From positions 682,001 through 746,000 of the forward strand of contig NZ_SHKS01000002.1 in NCBI RefSeq assembly GCF_004217285.1: DNA of 64,000 nt. The letters are read 5' to 3'. Of this stretch, positions 18,490-26,731 are shown in pieces. The stretch is from Streptomyces sp. BK239 (GTDB taxonomy: Bacteria > Actinomycetota > Actinomycetes > Streptomycetales > Streptomycetaceae). The notes under the pieces were generated by a model, which made no database searches, was not told the DNA's origin, and worked only from the letters and a program-made list of their open reading frames with translations. The position numbers were made by a program, and so were the translations under genes. Each line of letters begins with the position of its first letter. Position 1 is the stretch's first letter.

Positions 18490-19316
18490 CAGCGGCCCTG
18501 CCATTTCGGGGGGCGTTTGGCTGTGAAGGCCGCGTGGAATTCCGCGTAGTCCTCGCCGTTCATCAGGAGCGCCTGGGTGGCGGCGTCCAGTTCGATCGCT
18601 GCCGCCAGCGGCATGTCGAGTTCGGCGGTCAGGAGGGCCTTCGTCTGGGCGTATGCCAGGGCGGGGCCGCCGGCCAGGCGGTGGGCGAGGCGCTGGGCGG
18701 CCTGGTCGGCGCCGCCGTCCTCGGCGAGTTCGCTGATCAGGCCGATCCGCTCGGCCTCGGGCGCCCGCACGGGTTCGCCGAGCATGAGCAGCCGGGTGGC
18801 GTGACCGAGGCCGACGACCCGGGGCAGCAGATAGGCGGCGCCCATGTCGCCGCCGGAGAGCCCGACGCGGGTGAAGAGGAACGCGAAGCGGGCGGTGGGG
18901 TCGGCGACCCGGAAGTCCGCGGCGAGGGCGAGGACCGCGCCGGCGCCCGCGGCCACCCCGTGCACCGCCGCGATCACCGGGAACGGACACTCCCGTACGG
19001 CCCGTACGACCTGCCCGGTCATCCGATTGAAATCGAGCAGCTGGGCGGTGTCCAGGGCGAGGGTCGCGCCGATGATCTCGTCGACGTCCCCGCCGGAACA
19101 GAAGCCCCGCCCCTCGCCCGCCAGGACCAACGCGCGCACGGCCCGCTCCCGGGACAGTTCGGCGAGCAGGTCGCGCAGGTCGGCGTAGGCGCCGAAGGTG
19201 AGGGCGTTGAGCTTCTCGGGGCGGGCGAGGGTGACGGTGGCGATGCCGTCGGCCCGGGTGACCCGGAGGTGGCGCCAGTCGGAGGTGCGGGCGGCGGAGC
19301 CGGTGAAGGGACTCAT
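18489..19316 (-). CDS. Enoyl-CoA hydratase/isomerase family protein
   Basis: This 275-aa crotonase-fold protein has the oxyanion-hole strands VRALVLAGEGRGFCSGGDVDE and [22 protein letters not shown], and FTRVGLSGGDMGAAYLLPRVVG where the catalytic acidic residues lie. The ATG at 19316 was chosen because GGAGG lies nine bases upstream; earlier in-frame starts would add a non-homologous leader. It is the first gene of the leftward operon with the monooxygenase/reductase (TGATG overlap), so it probably acts on its product line, hydrating a cyclohexene-carboxyl-CoA. The 296 bases upstream (19317-19612) hold the operon promoter, with an AT-rich stretch AAATTATCACCC at 19349-19360, and no gene. Confidence 0.85.
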   Translation of the reverse strand: MSPFTGSAARTSDWRHLRVTRADGIATVTLARPEKLNALTFGAYADLRDLLAELSRERAVRALVLAGEGRGFCSGGDVDEIIGATLALDTAQLLDFNRMTGQVVRAVRECPFPVIAAVHGVAAGAGAVLALAADFRVADPTARFAFLFTRVGLSGGDMGAAYLLPRVVGLGHATRLLMLGEPVRAPEAERIGLISELAEDGGADQAAQRLAHRLAGGPALAYAQTKALLTAELDMPLAAAIELDAATQALLMNGEDYAEFHAAFTAKRPPKWQGR

Positions 19317-19612
19317 GAGGGCGGCCTCCTCGACGAGTGGTCTCCTCGAAATTATCACCCTTGTGTGACTGCCGTCAGGAGTGCGCGATAACGGGAGGGG
19401 GTATGCCACGGACGTGTCACTGCGTGACCGGGCCACGTCACATGCGTCACCGCTCGTCAATAGGGCGGTAACAAGGGGAGCAGGGGTGCGAGGGAAGGCG
19501 TTGTGCCGGGTAGGCCGCCGACGACGGGGTCGACGGCCCCGGGCGGCGACCCTCGTGCGACTGAGCCGGAGGCCGCCGTACCATTCCTGGAAGTTGAGAG
19601 CAGGACTGCCTG

Positions 19613-20095
19613 ATGTCGAGCACGGGAACCTGCGCCATGAACGGAATCGCCTTGCACGAACGTCCTGCTTCGCCCGCCTCGTGGCGCATCGCGCTGCCGC
19701 ACTCCGCCGCGGCCGTGCCGGTGGCCCGCGCTCTGATCCGCACGGCGCTGGCCGAGCTGGCGCACGGGGCGGACAGCGACACGGCGGAACTGCTGACCGC
19801 CGAGCTGGTGGCGAACGCCGTGGAGCACACCTCCGGGGACGCCCCGATAGAGCTGGTCGTGGAGTTGCAGCCGACCGGCTGCCAGGTGGAGGTGCACGAC
19901 CCCGACCCCACCCCGCCGGGCGACCTGACCCGCCCGCCGGTCGTCGAGCCCGACCCGTGGCAGGAGCACGGGCGCGGGCTGCTGCTGATCCGCGCCCTCA
20001 GCTCGTCCTGCGGGCACCGGCCGACGGAGACCGGCAAGGCGGTGTGGTTCAGGCTGGCTGCCGTTCCCCGGCAGTGGCGTCCTCACCCCTCGTGA
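19613..20095 (+). CDS. RsbW-like ATP-binding protein (anti-sigma-factor kinase fold)
   Basis: This 160-aa protein has the HATPase_c_2 fold: TAELLTAELVANAVEHT carries the N-box, and VHDPDPTPP with QEHGRGLLLIRALSS forms the G1 and G2 boxes. Such proteins are numerous in Streptomyces and act as anti-sigma kinases or as ATP-binding signalling proteins. No cognate sigma or anti-anti-sigma gene is adjacent. ATG at 19613 or 19637 is possible; GAGAGCAGGA favours the first. Its 3' end overlaps the 3' end of the convergent permease gene by 47 bases. Confidence 0.8.
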   Translation: MSSTGTCAMNGIALHERPASPASWRIALPHSAAAVPVARALIRTALAELAHGADSDTAELLTAELVANAVEHTSGDAPIELVVELQPTGCQVEVHDPDPTPPGDLTRPPVVEPDPWQEHGRGLLLIRALSSSCGHRPTETGKAVWFRLAAVPRQWRPHPS

Positions 20096-21506
20096 CAGCC
20101 TCGGCCTCGTCGGCGGCCGCCAGCCGGGAGTTGCGGCGGCCGTACACCCCGTACAGCACGAGTCCGGCGGCGAGGAACACGGCGAACTGGAGCCAGGTCG
20201 CCCACCCGGTCTCGTACATCAGGTAGAGGCAGAAGGCGACGCCGAGCAGCGGAACGGCGGGGTAGAGCGGGACGCGGAAGGTGCGGGCCAGTGACGGCTC
20301 GCGGCGGCGCAGGGCGATCACCGCGATGTTGACGACGGCCATGATCGCGAGGGTGCCGATGGTGCACAGGTTCATCACGGCGTCCAGGGAGGCGAAGGCC
20401 GCCGGGAGGGCGAAGACGACCGCCACGATCAGGGTGCCCGCGACGGGCGTGGCGGTGCGGGGCGAGACCTTCTCGAAGACGCGCGGGACGAGTCCGTCGC
20501 GGGCCATCGACATCAGGATGCGGGTCTGCCCGTACATCACCGCGAGGACGACCGACGCGATCGCGACGACCGCGCCGAAGGCGACGATCCCACCGCCGAC
20601 CGAGGAGCCGGTGACCTGGTTGACGACGTGGGACAGGGCGGCGGGGCGGCCCGCGACCTCGTCGCCGCCGACGGCGCCGATCGCGGCGAGCGCGACCGCG
20701 CAGTACAGCAGGGTGACCAGGCCCATGCAGACGAGGATCGCGACGGGCACGTCCCGGCGCGGGTTGCGGGCCTCCTCGCCGGCCGTGGTGATCGCGTCGA
20801 AGCCGATGTAGGAGAAGAAGGCGGCGGTGGTTCCGGCGCCGATGCCGCCGAGGCCGGCCGGGGTGAACGGGGTGAGGTTGCCGTCCTTGAAGGCGCTGAA
20901 GCCGATCGCGCAGAACGCGACGAGGATGGCGAGCTTGAGGACGGCCATGGCGGCGGTGGCCCGGGCGCTCTCGCGGATGCCGCGGACCAGCAGCACGGCG
21001 GCCATGGCGATGACGAGCACGGCCGGGAGGTTGACCACCCCGCCCTCGCCGGGCCCCGCGGACAACGCGGCGGGCAGGTGCAGACCGGTGAGGCTGTCGA
21101 GGAGTTCGTTGACGTACTGGCTCCAGCCGACGGCGACGGCGCTCACCGACACGCCGTACTCCAGGAGCAGGCACCAGCCGACGAGGAAGGCGGTGCGCTC
21201 GCCGAGGCTCGCGTAGGCGAAGGAGTAGGAGGAGCCGGAGACGGGGATCGCCCCGGCCAGCTCGGCGAACGCGAACGCGGTGAACACGCAGGTGATCGCG
21301 GCGAGGACGAAGGAGACGACGACGGCCGGGCCGGCCTGGGCGACCGAGTCGGAGAGTCCGACGAAGATGCCGGTGCCGACGATCGCGCCGAGGCCGAAGC
21401 AGACCAGCTGGAAGAGGCCCATGGTGCGGCGCAGGCCGTGGCCCTCGCGGTCGGCGCCTGACTCGGCCACCAGGCTGGCGGGGGACTTGATGCGGTGAGC
21501 GGGCAT
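20049..21506 (-). CDS. APC-superfamily amino-acid permease
   Basis: This 485-aa integral membrane protein has about 12 hydrophobic helices. The opening MGLFQLVCFGLGAIVGTGIFVG and the SYSFAYASLGE segment are typical of cationic-amino-acid transporters of the APC superfamily; a FFSYIGFDAITTAGEEARNP stretch occurs mid-protein. It is last of three same-strand genes after arginine deiminase and ornithine carbamoyltransferase, 104 bases from the latter. It probably imports arginine or exchanges arginine for ornithine, the place ArcD takes in other bacteria. Substrate is inferred from context only. Confidence 0.82.
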   Translation of the reverse strand: MPAHRIKSPASLVAESGADREGHGLRRTMGLFQLVCFGLGAIVGTGIFVGLSDSVAQAGPAVVVSFVLAAITCVFTAFAFAELAGAIPVSGSSYSFAYASLGERTAFLVGWCLLLEYGVSVSAVAVGWSQYVNELLDSLTGLHLPAALSAGPGEGGVVNLPAVLVIAMAAVLLVRGIRESARATAAMAVLKLAILVAFCAIGFSAFKDGNLTPFTPAGLGGIGAGTTAAFFSYIGFDAITTAGEEARNPRRDVPVAILVCMGLVTLLYCAVALAAIGAVGGDEVAGRPAALSHVVNQVTGSSVGGGIVAFGAVVAIASVVLAVMYGQTRILMSMARDGLVPRVFEKVSPRTATPVAGTLIVAVVFALPAAFASLDAVMNLCTIGTLAIMAVVNIAVIALRRREPSLARTFRVPLYPAVPLLGVAFCLYLMYETGWATWLQFAVFLAAGLVLYGVYGRRNSRLAAADEAEAVTRGEDATAGERQPA

Positions 21507-21610
21507 GCGGGTGGTGCTCGTTTCTGGTGGTGCGGGGCGACGGGGTGTCGTCGCGGGACGGTCACGGAAGGGGTGGTTCCGGACCGCCCGACAGCATAAG
21601 CGCAGGTCGG

Positions 21611-22618
21611 TCAGGCGAGTGTGGCGACGAGCACAGCCTTGATGGTGTGCAGCCGGTTCTCCGCCTCGTCGAAGACGACGGAGTGGGCCGACTCGAACAC
21701 CTCGTCGGTCACTTCGAGGGAGTCCAGGCCGTACGTCTCGTGGATCTCGCGGCCCACCTTGGTCCCGAGGTCGTGGAAGGCCGGCAGGCAGTGCAGGAAC
21801 TTCACGTCCGGGTCGCCGGTGGCGCGCAGGACGTCCATGGTCACGGCGTACGGGGCGAGGGCGGCGATGCGCTCCTCCCAGACCTCCTTGGGCTCGCCCA
21901 TGGAGACCCACACGTCGGTGGCGACGAAGCCGGCGCCGCGCACGCCGTCGGCCACGGACTCGGTGAGGGTGATACGCGCCCCGCTGGTCTCGGCGAGCTC
22001 GCGGGCCCGGTCGACGACCTCCTGGGCGGGCCAGTAGCTCTTGGGGGCGACGATGCGCACGTCCATGCCGAGCAGGGCGCCGGTGACCAGGTAGGAGTTG
22101 CCCATGTTGAAGCGGGCGTCGCCGAGGTAGGCGAAGGCGATCTCGTGCAGCGGCCGGTCGGAGTGCTCCGTCATGGTGAGCACGTCGGCGAGCATCTGGG
22201 TGGGGTGCCAGTCGTCGGTGAGTCCGTTGTAGACGGGCACGCCGGCGTACGCGGCGAGCTCCTCCACCTTCTGCTGGCTGTCGCCGCGGTACTCGATCGC
22301 GTCGTACATCCGGCCCAGCACGCGCGCGGTGTCCTTGACGGACTCCTTGTGCCCGATCTGGGAGCCGGAGGGGTCGAGGTACGTGGTGGAGGCGCCCTGG
22401 TCGGCGGCGGCGACCTCGAACGCGCAGCGGGTGCGGGTGGAGGTCTTCTCGAAGATCAGCGCGATGTTCCTGCCCTGGAGCCGCCTGTCCTCGGTCCCGG
22501 CCTTCTTCGCCGCCTTCAGCTCGGCGGCCAGCTCGATCAGGCCGCGGAACTCCTCGGCCGTGAAGTCGAGCTCCTTGAGGAAGTGGCGGCCGGCGAGGGC
22601 GCTCAGGGACGTCGCCAT
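21611..22618 (-). CDS. argF: Ornithine carbamoyltransferase
   Basis: This 335-aa enzyme shows the carbamoyl-phosphate loop STRTRC (residues 60-65), the ornithine-side motif [12 protein letters not shown] with the catalytic HCLP, and [20 protein letters not shown]. Length and motifs are complete. It catalyses carbamoyl phosphate + ornithine = citrulline + phosphate. Linked to arginine deiminase and a permease, it most likely runs in the catabolic direction (ArcB role), making carbamoyl phosphate from citrulline. Sequence alone does not separate the two roles. GGAGCGCCCCC precedes the ATG. Confidence 0.92.
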   Translation of the reverse strand: MATSLSALAGRHFLKELDFTAEEFRGLIELAAELKAAKKAGTEDRRLQGRNIALIFEKTSTRTRCAFEVAAADQGASTTYLDPSGSQIGHKESVKDTARVLGRMYDAIEYRGDSQQKVEELAAYAGVPVYNGLTDDWHPTQMLADVLTMTEHSDRPLHEIAFAYLGDARFNMGNSYLVTGALLGMDVRIVAPKSYWPAQEVVDRARELAETSGARITLTESVADGVRGAGFVATDVWVSMGEPKEVWEERIAALAPYAVTMDVLRATGDPDVKFLHCLPAFHDLGTKVGREIHETYGLDSLEVTDEVFESAHSVVFDEAENRLHTIKAVLVATLA

Positions 22619-22656
22619 GGGGGCGCTCCATAGGTACGAGAACAGGACTCTGGAAC

Positions 22657-22683
22657 TCTATACGATGAATGGAATTTCTATAC
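22657..22683 (-). promoter_or_regulatory. AT-rich upstream element of argF with direct repeat TCTATAC
   Basis: TCTATAC occurs at 22657-22663 and 22677-22683, 20 bp apart, in the 104-base gap between arcA and argF. On the leftward strand GTATAGA could be a -10 with GTATAG as a distant -35, giving argF its own promoter. The intervening ATTCCATTCATC faintly recalls an ARG box (ArgR operator) but lacks a clear dyad. Confidence 0.35.
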
Positions 22684-22722
22684 AGCCCCCGGGTCCCGTT
22701 CCGTTCGACCCCGCACCCTCTT

Positions 22723-23946
22723 CTACACAGCCCCGCGTTCGACCGGGCAGCTCATGCAGCGCGGCCCGCCCCTCCCCCGGCCCAGCTCGCTGCCCGGGAT
22801 CTCTATCACCTCGATGCCCTGCTTGCGCAGGTGCGTGTTGGTGGTGGCGTTGCGCTCGTAGGCGATGACGACACCGGGCTCGACGGCGAGGACGTTGCAG
22901 CCGTCGTCCCACTGCTCCCGCTCGGCGGCGTGCACGTCCTGGGTCGCGGTGAGCACCCGGATCTCGCTCAGCCCGAGGGCGGCGGCGATCGCACGGTGCA
23001 TGTGCTCCGGCGGATGGTCGGTGACCTTGAGCTCCTTCTCGCCGACGCCCGGCTCGATGGTGTACGAGCGGAGCATGCCGAGGCCCGCGTACTGGGTGAA
23101 GGTGTCGCCGTCGACCATGGTCATCACGGTGTCGAGGTGCATGAGGGCGCGGCGCTTGGGCAGGTCGAGGGCCACGATGGTCTGCGCCGAGCCGGCGTCG
23201 AAGAGTTTGTGGGCGAGCATCTCGACGGCCTGGGGTGTGGTGCGTTCGCTCATGCCGATCAGGACCGCGCCGTTGCCGATGACGAGGACGTCCCCGCCCT
23301 CGATGGTGGAGGGATAGTCGGCCTGCCCCTCCGACCAGAGGTGGAAGGTCTCGGCGCGGAAGAGCGGGTGGTGCCGGTAGATCGCCTCGAAGTGCACGGT
23401 CTCTCGCTGCCGGGCCGGCCAGCGCATCGCGTTGATGGAGACGCCGTCGTAGATCCAGGCGGAGGTGTCGCGGGTGAAGAGGTGGTTGGGCAGGGGGCGC
23501 AGGAGGAAGTCGTCGAGTTCCATGACGTGGAAGCGCACGGACGTCGGCTCCGCGTGCTCCTCCAGGAACTCCCGTTTGGTCATGCCGCCGACGAGGGCCT
23601 CGGCGAGTTCGGGGGCGGGCAGGGTCTCGAAGGCGGCGCGGAGGTGGTCGGTGGCGAGCACTCCGTACTCCTTCTCGTCGAAGACCCGGTCCAGGACGAG
23701 CCTTCTGGCCGCCGGGATGTCCAGGGCCTCGGTGAGCAGGTCGCCGAAGAGGTGGACGGCGACGCCTCTGTCCCGCAGGACGTCCGCGAAGCCGTCGTGC
23801 TCGGCGCGCGCCCGGCGCACCCACAGCACGTCGTCGAAGAGGAGGGCGTCCTTGTTGCTGGGGGTGAGCCTTTTGAGCTCGAGATCCGGCCGGTGCAGGA
23901 TGACGCGGCGCAGTGGCCCGGCTTCGGAGTCGACATGGAATCCCAT
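22723..23946 (-). CDS. arcA: Arginine deiminase
   Basis: This 407-aa enzyme matches arginine deiminases from end to end: [20 protein letters not shown] at the N terminus, [49 protein letters not shown] with the catalytic His, and the nucleophilic Cys in [13 protein letters not shown] near the C terminus. It converts arginine to citrulline and ammonia. It heads a leftward operon with ornithine carbamoyltransferase and an APC permease. No carbamate kinase (arcC) lies in the window, so ATP generation from carbamoyl phosphate would need a gene elsewhere. Confidence 0.92.
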   Translation of the reverse strand: MGFHVDSEAGPLRRVILHRPDLELKRLTPSNKDALLFDDVLWVRRARAEHDGFADVLRDRGVAVHLFGDLLTEALDIPAARRLVLDRVFDEKEYGVLATDHLRAAFETLPAPELAEALVGGMTKREFLEEHAEPTSVRFHVMELDDFLLRPLPNHLFTRDTSAWIYDGVSINAMRWPARQRETVHFEAIYRHHPLFRAETFHLWSEGQADYPSTIEGGDVLVIGNGAVLIGMSERTTPQAVEMLAHKLFDAGSAQTIVALDLPKRRALMHLDTVMTMVDGDTFTQYAGLGMLRSYTIEPGVGEKELKVTDHPPEHMHRAIAAALGLSEIRVLTATQDVHAAEREQWDDGCNVLAVEPGVVIAYERNATTNTHLRKQGIEVIEIPGSELGRGRGGPRCMSCPVERGAV

Positions 23947-24004
23947 GCCTCCATCCTGGCCGCCGGGGACCGCCTTCACCCGCTTGTGGACCGATTCCGG
24001 CCGA

Positions 24005-24050
24005 GCTTGTTCTCGTCTGCTTGACGACAAGCGGACCGACCGGTTATCGT
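24005..24050 (+). promoter_or_regulatory. Promoter and dyad between arcA and the SPFH gene
   Basis: TTGACG at 24021-24026 and TATCGT at 24045-24050, 18 bases apart, form a good vegetative-type promoter for the rightward SPFH gene. An inverted repeat GCTTGT (24005-24010) / ACAAGC (24027-24032) overlaps the -35 and could bind a regulator of either direction. Confidence 0.5.
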
Positions 24051-24099
24051 CGCACTGACGAAAAATCGGGTCGCGTGAGTTCGAACGAGGGGGACTTCC

Positions 24100-25344
24100 A
24101 TGGCCGACATCACCCGGCGCCTGGGCTGGCGCCATCTGCGGGGCGCGCCCACGGCGCACATCCGTCACCACCGCTCCGGCAAGCTGGCGCACGACGGGCC
24201 CGGACTCAGCTTCTGGTTCCGCCCGCTGAGCGCCGCGCTCTCCGAAGTGCCGGTCGACGACCGCGAGTTGGCCATGACCTTCCGGGCCCGTACGGCCGAC
24301 TTCCAGGACGTGGCGGTGCAGGCGACGGTCACCTACCGCGTCAGCGACCCGGCCGTGGCGGCCGCCCGTCTCGACTTCTCCATCGACCCGGACACGGGCG
24401 TCTGGCGGGGCGCGCCCCTGGAGCAGCTCGGCACACTGCTCACCGAGACGGCGCAGCAGCACGCGCTGGACGTCCTGGCGCGTACGCCGCTGTCGGCGGC
24501 GCTGGTGGACGGGGTGAGCTCGGTGCGCGAGCGGGTCGCGGCCGGGCTGGCGGCGGAGCCGCGGCTGCCCGCCACCGGCATCGAGATCGTGGCCGTGCGT
24601 GTCGTCGCGCTGCGCCCGGAGCCGGAGGTGGAGCGGGCGCTGCGCACGCCGGCCCGGGAACAGATCCAGCAGGAGGCCGACCGGGCGACGTACGAGCGGC
24701 GGGCGGTCGCGGTCGAGCGGGAGCGCACGATCGCCGAGAACGAACTCGCCAGCAAAATCGAACTGGCGCGTCGCGAGGAGCAGTTGGTGGAGCAGCGCGG
24801 CACCAACGCCCGACGGGAGGCGGAGGAGAGCGCGGCAGCGGACAAGGTGCGGGCCGAGGCGGAGGCGACGCGCACGGTGCGGCTCGCGGAGGCGGAGGCG
24901 GCGCGGGCGGTGAAACTGTCCGAGGCGGAGGCGACGCGGTCGGTCAAGCTCGCCGAGGCGGAGGCCGAGCGGGCGGTGAAGCTGTCGGAGGCGGAGGCGG
25001 CCAAGCAGCTCCGGCTCGCCGACGCCGAGGCGCAGAGCACGCAGCGCCTGTCCCAGGCGGAAGCGGCCCGCACGGTTGCCCTCGCCGACGCGGAGGCGGC
25101 CCGTTCCGTACGGCTCGCCCGCGCGGAGGCGGAGGCGGCGCGCGAGGTGGGCGAGGCGCGGGCGCAGGCCCAGGCGGCCTGGCTGCGGGTGCACGCGGAC
25201 GCCGGGATCGACGGCGTGGACACCCTGCACGCCCACGCGGCCACACGTCTCGCGGAGAACCTGCCGCAGATCGACAGCGTGACCATCTCGCCGGACGTGC
25301 TGACCGGCCTGCTGGCCAGGCTCGGCGGCGGGGACCGGGCGTGA
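24100..25344 (+). CDS. SPFH/band-7 domain protein with nine 11-residue coiled-coil repeats
   Basis: This 414-aa protein opens with an SPFH/band-7-like beta domain (residues 20-180, including [20 protein letters not shown] and [11 protein letters not shown]), followed by a charged helix (185-250). Nine tandem 11-residue units then span 256-354, for example [33 protein letters not shown] and [11 protein letters not shown]. Hendecad repeats make long, nearly straight coiled coils. A short C-terminal domain ends in [13 protein letters not shown]. There is no signal peptide or transmembrane helix, unlike most flotillin-like proteins, so membrane contact would be peripheral. Its stop overlaps the next gene's GTG (GTGA), so both are translationally coupled. 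The pair looks like a functional unit of unknown role. Confidence 0.8.
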   Translation: MADITRRLGWRHLRGAPTAHIRHHRSGKLAHDGPGLSFWFRPLSAALSEVPVDDRELAMTFRARTADFQDVAVQATVTYRVSDPAVAAARLDFSIDPDTGVWRGAPLEQLGTLLTETAQQHALDVLARTPLSAALVDGVSSVRERVAAGLAAEPRLPATGIEIVAVRVVALRPEPEVERALRTPAREQIQQEADRATYERRAVAVERERTIAENELASKIELARREEQLVEQRGTNARREAEESAAADKVRAEAEATRTVRLAEAEAARAVKLSEAEATRSVKLAEAEAERAVKLSEAEAAKQLRLADAEAQSTQRLSQAEAARTVALADAEAARSVRLARAEAEAAREVGEARAQAQAAWLRVHADAGIDGVDTLHAHAATRLAENLPQIDSVTISPDVLTGLLARLGGGDRA

Positions 25345-26243
25345 GCCTCGCCCCGCGTGCCGTCCTGGTCCACCGGAGAACGGAGTACGAGGAGCTGGTG
25401 GCCCGGCACGGCACCCACGGCCAGGCCGCCTTCTTCCTCGCCTCGCGGGGCCGGGACATCGAGGAGGTCGCCGAACGCCACCGGCGCACCCGCCGGGCGC
25501 TGGCCGAGGTGACGGCGGCGGTTCCCCTGACCTGGCGTCAGATGCTGCTGGAGCGGGCCGATCTGGACCGTTTCCTCTTCGCGCCCGAGGACGTGGTCGT
25601 GGTCGTCGGCCAGGACGGTCTGGTGGCGAACGTCGCCAAGTACCTCGCTGGGCAGCCGGTGTTGGGCATCGACACCGACCCCGGACGCAACCCGGGCGTC
25701 CTGGTCCGGCACCGCCCGCAGGACGCCGGCACCCTACTGGCGTCGGTTCACGCGGCCGGCACGGGGGTGTCGGAGCTGACCATGGTCGAGGCGGTCGCCG
25801 ACGACACCCAGCGGCTGGTGGCCCTCAACGAGATCTATCTCGGCGCGGCCGGTCACCAGACCGCCCGCTACCGCCTGGGCCTCGACGACGACGGGGGTGT
25901 CGTCGAGGCCCAGGCCTCCTCCGGGGTGCTGGTCGGCACCGGCACCGGGGCGACCGGCTGGATCCGCTCGGTCTGGCAGGAACGGGGCGGCGACGGCCCG
26001 GCCCTGCCGCAGCCCTCGGAGCAGCGCCTGCTGTGGTTCGTCCGCGAGGCCTGGCCCTCCCCGGCGACGGGAACGTCCCTGGTCGCGGGCGAGTTGTCGG
26101 CCGAGCGGCGACTGACCCTCACCGTCGAGTCGGAACGGCTGATCGCCTTCGGCGACGGCATGGAGACCGACGCGCTGGAACTGACCTGGGGACAGCGCGT
26201 ACGGGTGGGGGTGTGCGAGGAGAGGCTGCGCCTGGTGGGGTGA
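25341..26243 (+). CDS. NAD-kinase-like protein
   Basis: This 300-aa protein has an N-terminal helical region (1-80), then an NAD-kinase-like core. [18 protein letters not shown] (85-102) replaces the usual GGDG by GQDG at 90-93. [16 protein letters not shown] (106-121), ALNEIYLG (161-168) with the NE motif, and GTGTGATGW (199-207) match the second and third conserved NAD-kinase elements. The GGDG change may alter or remove kinase activity. Translation probably starts at the GTG at 25341, overlapping the SPFH stop. Coupling of a nucleotide-kinase fold to a scaffold protein is unusual; regulation of NADP supply at a membrane site, or sensing of NAD, are guesses. Confidence 0.78.
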   Translation: MSLAPRAVLVHRRTEYEELVARHGTHGQAAFFLASRGRDIEEVAERHRRTRRALAEVTAAVPLTWRQMLLERADLDRFLFAPEDVVVVVGQDGLVANVAKYLAGQPVLGIDTDPGRNPGVLVRHRPQDAGTLLASVHAAGTGVSELTMVEAVADDTQRLVALNEIYLGAAGHQTARYRLGLDDDGGVVEAQASSGVLVGTGTGATGWIRSVWQERGGDGPALPQPSEQRLLWFVREAWPSPATGTSLVAGELSAERRLTLTVESERLIAFGDGMETDALELTWGQRVRVGVCEERLRLVG

Positions 26244-26293
26244 CGCCGCCCGGGGGTGCCCTGTGGGGGCGTCTCCGCCGCGGGGCGGAGCGT

Positions 26294-26731
26294 GGGACGC
26301 CCCGGAGGTGCCTCGGGACGGCGATTCCGCATCGGTGGCGGAGCCGGGAACGCCCGGGAGAGGTGCCTCCGGGTGGCGTCTCTGCTTCGGATCAGATCCC
26401 GGAACGCCCGGGAGACGCACCTCCGGGCGGCGTCTCCCCCGGAGGGTGTCCCCGGGCGGCAATCCCGCCTCGGCTCGAAGTCGGGAACGCCCCGGAGAAG
26501 CGCCTCCGGGCACCGTCCCCGCGTCGGGACGGAGGCCAGTAGCTCCCGGGAGGTGCCCCCGGCTCGGCTCGGAGCCGGGGACGCCTTGGCGGGTGCGGTG
26601 CCGATGGGGGGCACCGCCGCCCTCGGGTCGAAGCCGTGAACCCCCGGGAGGTGCCCCCGGCGGCACCCCCGCCCAGGGGCCGAAACCGTGAACCCCCGAA
26701 GGGGGTCCCAGGGTGACGCCTCCGCCTCGTG
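26294..26731. repeat. Field of imperfect tandem repeats between convergent genes
   Basis: Units beginning GGGAACGCCCGGGAG-like recur at about 26294, 26346, 26401, 26483, 26541, 26577, 26636 and 26688, with spacing from 36 to 82 bp. Each carries a short dyad such as CCCGGGAGGTGCCCCCGG. There is no coding signal. It lies between the stops of the NAD-kinase-like and Pnkp genes and may act as a chain of weak terminators. Confidence 0.65.

Noticed and set aside
20049..22631. A single 860-residue protein joining permease and carbamoyltransferase-region sequence
   Set aside because: The upstream part is an out-of-frame translation of argF without homology; the permease has its own start at 21506.
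23913..24160. Extended start for the NAD-kinase-like gene upstream of the SPFH gene
   Set aside because: That open frame merely runs antiparallel in phase through the SPFH coding region; the coupled GTG at 25341 is the natural start.
26294..26731. CRISPR array
   Set aside because: Repeat units are imperfect and of variable length, with no constant repeat or unique spacers and no cas genes.
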